Below, piece after piece: positions 60,501 to 64,000 of a DNA stretch of 64,000 nucleotides (position 1 is its first letter; every line of letters begins with the position of its first letter). The stretch is from CAWEPK01 sp963835595. Lineage in GTDB: Bacteria; Desulfobacterota; Syntrophorhabdia; Syntrophorhabdales; WCHB1-27. The stretch lies in assembly GCA_963835595.1 (NCBI GenBank), contig CAWIGL010000003.1, positions 496,001 through 560,000 on the forward strand, written 5' to 3'. The notes under the pieces were generated by a model that did not search any database, had not been told where the DNA came from, and saw nothing but the letters and a program-made list of their open reading frames with translations. The position numbers and the translations under genes were made by a program.

Positions 60501-62785
60501 CACTTTCCCTCCTTTTTCTTCAGCTCCGCGAGGATCTTCTCCGGCGTAATGGGGAGGTCCCTGATGCGGACGCCCACCGCGTCGTAAACGCCGTTGGCGA
60601 TGGCCGCGATAGTCGAGCAGGAGCTTGCCTCGCCTGCCCCCTTCGCCCCGAACGGGCCGTAGGGGTCGTGGGTGTGCACGTGGTCTACGATGTACTCCGG
60701 GGTGTCGAGGGCGGTAGGCTGTTTGTAGTCCCTCCAGGAGTGGTTGAGCATAACCCCGTGCCCGTCGTAAAGGGCCTCTTCGAGGAGGGCGTGGCCGGTC
60801 ATGTGCGCCGAGCCCCCGTTCACCTGGCCTTCCAGCATAACGGGATGGATGGGCTGGCCCGCGTCGTCGGCGCTCACGCCTTTCCGCAGGCTCACCTTTC
60901 CCGTCTCCAGATCGACGTCCATCTCGACGGCCGTCGCGATGAAATCGATGCCGTGGGCGAGGTTCCCCGCGCCCGTCTTCCAATCGACGAGGTCGATGTC
61001 CGTCGCGGCCCAGTAGCCCCTGCCGTAAAGCGGCGTGCCCATATCGTAATAGGCGGTCCTGACCGCATCGATGAACTTCATGCCTTTCTTCGGGTCGTCC
61101 TTGACGTATATCCTCGAACCCTTGAATTCGAGGTCTTCAGGCTTGCCGCCCAGTTTCTTTACCGCGATCTCCGCGAGCTGACGTTTCAGATCGTTGGCCG
61201 CCGCTATCGTGGCGTTTCCGTCCCAGTACGTGCACCGGTCGGAGAACATGCCGGAGTCGAGGATCGCCGTATCCGAGTCGCTCGGCCCCTGTATCACGTC
61301 CCCGAAGGCGATGCCCAGGACCTCGGCGGCCATCTGGCAGAAGACCGTGTTGCAGCCCTGGCCGATCTCCGTGCCGCCGTGGGTCAGCACGATTTTGCCG
61401 TCTTCCTGGAGCTTGAGAAGGACCGACGACCCGAAATGGCCGCCCAGCCTCACCCCCGACGGGTGTGACGCGCAACTGAAGCCTATGCCGCGCCCTTTCG
61501 GGCGGGACTTCCTGCTTTCCTTCCAGCCGATCGTCCCCGCCGACTTCTCGATGCATTCGGGAAGGCCGCAGACATCGACGACAACGCCGTTCGCCGTAGT
61601 CCAGTTGTTCGTCACCGCGTTGACGGACCGTATCTCCACCTGGTCGATGCCTATCTCCTCGGCCACGATGCCGAGCAGGGAATCGACCGCGTACTGGGCC
61701 AGCACGATCTCCTGCCCCCTTACCGTGCCGCAGGGCGCCCTGTTCGAGTAGACGAGCTTGCCGTGATACTCGACGGCGGGCACCTTGTACGGAAGGTTGA
61801 GCCACGCCCCGAAGAAATAGATATTGAAAGGGCCGATGCCGGAGATAGGCCCGCCTTCCAGCACGCACTCCGCCTTGAGGGCCGTGATCTTGCCGTTCTT
61901 CTTCACCCCAATCTTCAGGGTGGCGTCCATCGCGTTGCGCTGCCTGTACCCCGCGAGCACCTCATCGTAATTGAGCACGATCTTGACGGGCCGGTTCGTG
62001 ACCTGCGCCAGCCTGACCGCCGCGAAATCGACATCGAAGGGGTCGTGCTTGCCGGAGAATGCGCCGCCGACAAAGGGCGTCACCAGGCGCATCTTCGACA
62101 GTGGCAGGTCCAGTGCCCTGCACATGTGGCGCCAGGTCGGATAAGGGCTCTGCTTGGAGCCCTGCAAAAGGACGCGCCCCGTCGAGTCCACCTCCGCGAG
62201 GCACGCATGGGGCTCGATGAAGCCGACAGCCACGCGCTGGGAGCTGAATTTCTCCTCCCTTATGTAGTCCGCTTCGCTGAATCCTTTCTCCGGGTCTCCG
62301 AACATGAAATCGGAGGTATAGGCGATGTTGCTCGTGCAGAACTCGTTGACCAGGGGGGCGCCGGCCTTAAGGGCGTCCTGCGCGGTCAGCACCACGGGCA
62401 GCTCTTCGTACTCGACCTTGATAAGGTCGAGGGCCTCTTCCGCCGTATCCTCGTCGATAGCCGCGACTGCGGCTACACCTTCGCCGAAATGGTGCACCTT
62501 CGTCACGGGCATGGGCAACTGGTCCCGCGTGTCGGGCCTCGTGCCGAAAGGGATGCCGGGGAAATCCTTCCCCGTTATGACCGCCAGCACCCCCGGAAGC
62601 TTTTTCGCCCTGCTCGTATCGATGTCCAGTATCTTCGCATGGGCCAGGGTGCTCCTCAGTATCTTGCCGTGGAGCATCCCCGGCGCAACGAGGTCACCCG
62701 CGTAGCGCGCCTTGCCCGTAGCCTTGACCCGCCCGTCCGTCCTCTCCACGGGCTTGCCGACCACCTGGTATTCTTCCCTCTCCAT
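60500..62785 (-). CDS. Molybdenum hydroxylase, Mo-pterin large subunit (second system)
   Basis: The 761-residue catalytic subunit has VVGKPVERTDGRVKATGKARYAGD at the N-terminus, Mo-pterin blocks (FVGGAFSGKHD, GTVRGQEIVLAQYA, THGGTEIGQGCNTV, SDSDTAILDSGMFSDRCT) and a catalytic Glu in FGAKGAGEASSC. It is related to HcrA/XdhA proteins acting on aromatic or N-heterocyclic substrates. ATG 62785 follows AAGGGGG. Gene order large-medium-small behind an EntE-like ligase suggests the substrate is a CoA ester or its acid. The exact substrate is unknown. Confidence 0.9.
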   Translation of the reverse strand: MEREEYQVVGKPVERTDGRVKATGKARYAGDLVAPGMLHGKILRSTLAHAKILDIDTSRAKKLPGVLAVITGKDFPGIPFGTRPDTRDQLPMPVTKVHHFGEGVAAVAAIDEDTAEEALDLIKVEYEELPVVLTAQDALKAGAPLVNEFCTSNIAYTSDFMFGDPEKGFSEADYIREEKFSSQRVAVGFIEPHACLAEVDSTGRVLLQGSKQSPYPTWRHMCRALDLPLSKMRLVTPFVGGAFSGKHDPFDVDFAAVRLAQVTNRPVKIVLNYDEVLAGYRQRNAMDATLKIGVKKNGKITALKAECVLEGGPISGIGPFNIYFFGAWLNLPYKVPAVEYHGKLVYSNRAPCGTVRGQEIVLAQYAVDSLLGIVAEEIGIDQVEIRSVNAVTNNWTTANGVVVDVCGLPECIEKSAGTIGWKESRKSRPKGRGIGFSCASHPSGVRLGGHFGSSVLLKLQEDGKIVLTHGGTEIGQGCNTVFCQMAAEVLGIAFGDVIQGPSDSDTAILDSGMFSDRCTYWDGNATIAAANDLKRQLAEIAVKKLGGKPEDLEFKGSRIYVKDDPKKGMKFIDAVRTAYYDMGTPLYGRGYWAATDIDLVDWKTGAGNLAHGIDFIATAVEMDVDLETGKVSLRKGVSADDAGQPIHPVMLEGQVNGGSAHMTGHALLEEALYDGHGVMLNHSWRDYKQPTALDTPEYIVDHVHTHDPYGPFGAKGAGEASSCSTIAAIANGVYDAVGVRIRDLPITPEKILAELKKKEGK

Positions 62786-62813
62786 TATTGCCCCCTTGTC
62801 GGATTTGTGCGCG

Positions 62814-64000
62814 TTAAATCTTCCCTTCTTTTTCCATCTTATTTTTGATCTCCTCCCGCAGGGCCTTCTTGTCCACCTTGCCCACCTTCGTGAAAGGCAG
62901 CACCTCGACAAGCTCGACCCTTTCGGGCAGTTGCACGACCGAGGCCCCGACGCCCTTCAGGAACGATACGATATCTTCGAGGGTAGGCGCAAAACCAGGC
63001 TTCGGCACTACGAAGGCGCAGGTCCTCTCGCCCAGTATCTTATCCGGCATGGCGACGACGGCCGAGTCGGCAACTGCCGGATGCATGCTCATCATGTTCT
63101 CGATCTCGACTGCGCTGATGTTCTCTCCGCCCCTGATAATGATGTCCTTTATGCGGCCCGTGACCCAGATGTTCCCCTCCTCGTCCTTCTTTGCCTGGTC
63201 GCCTGTCCTGAAAAAACCGTCCTTCGTGAAGACCTTCGCCCTGTCCTCCTCCGAGGAGTCGAAATAGCCCGTAAAGACACCCGGCCCCTTCGATACGAGC
63301 TCGCCTTCCCCGTTGACGGGCAGCTCCCTGTCTTCCTGATCGACGACTTTCAGCTCGTCGTACGGGCAGATAGGCTTGCCCACGCTGCCGCATATGAGGT
63401 CTATGCTGTCGCCCAGCTTCGTGCTGGAGCAGGTCCCTTCCACCGAGCCGAACCCGTTGACGAACTGGGCGCCGATCCTCTCACGGACGCTCTTGACCAG
63501 CTCGTGGGTGCTCGACGCACCGCCGACGGAGACCTTCTTGAGGGAGCTCAGATCGTAGTCGCCCAGGTTCTCCATCTGCATGACCCTCGCGATCAGCGCG
63601 GGGACGGTCGGGATCGCAGTCACCTTCTCCTTCTCGATCCAGGCGCATATGTCTTCGGGCTTCGTCGAGTCGAGGAGCACCAGCTTTGCGTGGCAGAAAA
63701 GCGACGCAGCCATCCCCCAGTGGACGCTCAGGTTGTGGCCGAGGGGGGCGATGACCATGACCGTGTCCTGGCACGTCAGGTCCCACCGGTACGTGTGGTA
63801 CTCGACATTGTTCCAGTAGCAGTTGTGCGTGCGGGGACTGAGCTTCGGCAGCCCCGTCGTGCCTCCCGTCGGCAGGATCTGGGAGACCTCGTCGGGGTCG
63901 GGGCGCCTCTCTTCGAGGGCCTTGAGGGTCTGCGCCGTCAGCGCTTCCCGCGCAATCAACGTATCGAGCCGATGGTAGTCCGTCGCCTCCGATGGCCTCG
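62814..64000 (-). CDS. EntE-like aryl-acid AMP-ligase/aryl-CoA synthetase (5' end off window)
   Basis: About 395 residues of the C-terminal part are present, and the frame stays open to the window edge. Motifs are PTGGTTGLPKLSPRTHN (phosphate loop, as in 2,3-dihydroxybenzoate-AMP ligase), APLGHNLSVHWG, NGFGSVEGT, FFRTGDQA, VTGRIKDIIIRGGENISAVEIE and the catalytic KVGKVDKKAL lysine. It would activate an aromatic acid. The context suggests CoA-ester formation for catabolism, not siderophore synthesis. It lies 28 nt before the Mo-hydroxylase large subunit in the same operon. Confidence 0.87.
   Translation of the reverse strand, partial: RPSEATDYHRLDTLIAREALTAQTLKALEERRPDPDEVSQILPTGGTTGLPKLSPRTHNCYWNNVEYHTYRWDLTCQDTVMVIAPLGHNLSVHWGMAASLFCHAKLVLLDSTKPEDICAWIEKEKVTAIPTVPALIARVMQMENLGDYDLSSLKKVSVGGASSTHELVKSVRERIGAQFVNGFGSVEGTCSSTKLGDSIDLICGSVGKPICPYDELKVVDQEDRELPVNGEGELVSKGPGVFTGYFDSSEEDRAKVFTKDGFFRTGDQAKKDEEGNIWVTGRIKDIIIRGGENISAVEIENMMSMHPAVADSAVVAMPDKILGERTCAFVVPKPGFAPTLEDIVSFLKGVGASVVQLPERVELVEVLPFTKVGKVDKKALREEIKNKMEKEGKI

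Noticed and set aside
59613..62785. Naming this operon 4-hydroxybenzoyl-CoA reductase (hcrABC)
   Set aside because: The FAD subunit lacks the cysteine insertion that defines that enzyme, so only the family is claimed.

Overview
The window is GC-rich bacterial DNA with a complete Gram-negative envelope set (lpxA, lpxB, lpxD, waaA, msbA, bamA, skp). It also carries a full class II (tungsten) benzoyl-CoA reductase operon. That combination points to a strictly anaerobic, aromatic-degrading member of the Desulfobacterota, of the syntrophic Syntrophorhabdus/Syntrophus type. The lineage is inferred: no rRNA gene is present.

Layout. 1-3941: glycogen phosphorylase (partial) diverging from an acyl-CoA ligase and a DapA-like aldolase. 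3948-5550: an AT-richer patch with hicAB, a palindromic operator, short direct repeats and a HEPN-like protein. 6099-18286 (minus): a mobB-like gene and bamI-H-G-F-E-fdhD-D-C-B, read from one strong promoter at about 18.4 kb, with an IclR regulator behind it. Two subunits, BamF (MvhD-like) and BamE (HdrA-like), carry an in-frame UGA exactly where relatives have Cys, and each UGA is followed by a hairpin at SECIS distance. They are read here as selenoproteins. 19.6-31.2 kb: tRNA-Arg, ispG, an inositol-phospholipid pair (ino1 and a CDP-alcohol phosphotransferase), malic enzyme with two-subunit fumarase, and the ligA / methylthioinosine salvage / nth operon. 31.3-45.5 kb: a diguanylate cyclase, a zincin, a cold-shock gene, then a long minus-strand lipid A and outer-membrane biogenesis operon running bamA to mazG. 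46.3-49.8 kb: tRNA-Thr, an exported amidohydrolase and a hybrid histidine kinase. 49.9-64 kb: two aromatic-type catabolic units. One is plus strand: ligase, IclR, and a molybdenum hydroxylase whose FAD subunit has a GltD-like oxidoreductase nested inside it. The other is minus strand: EntE-like ligase, molybdenum hydroxylase LMS, DctP and MoaD/ThiS.

How the genes fit together. A ligase makes the aryl-CoA. BamB-I reduces benzoyl-CoA, with an Hdr/Mvh/Nuo-like electron system supplying low-potential electrons. FdhD, the MobB-like protein and possibly MoaD would serve the Mo/W cofactor. Three ligases, two Mo hydroxylases and two IclR regulators suggest feeder pathways for several aromatic acids.

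Sequence quality. I find 23 apparent single-base indels inside otherwise well-conserved genes. Of these, 22 lie between about 12.2 and 27.0 kb, nearly all are +1, and essential genes (ispG, ligA) are hit. This looks like assembly error, not gene decay. Coordinates of those genes are given as restored spans.
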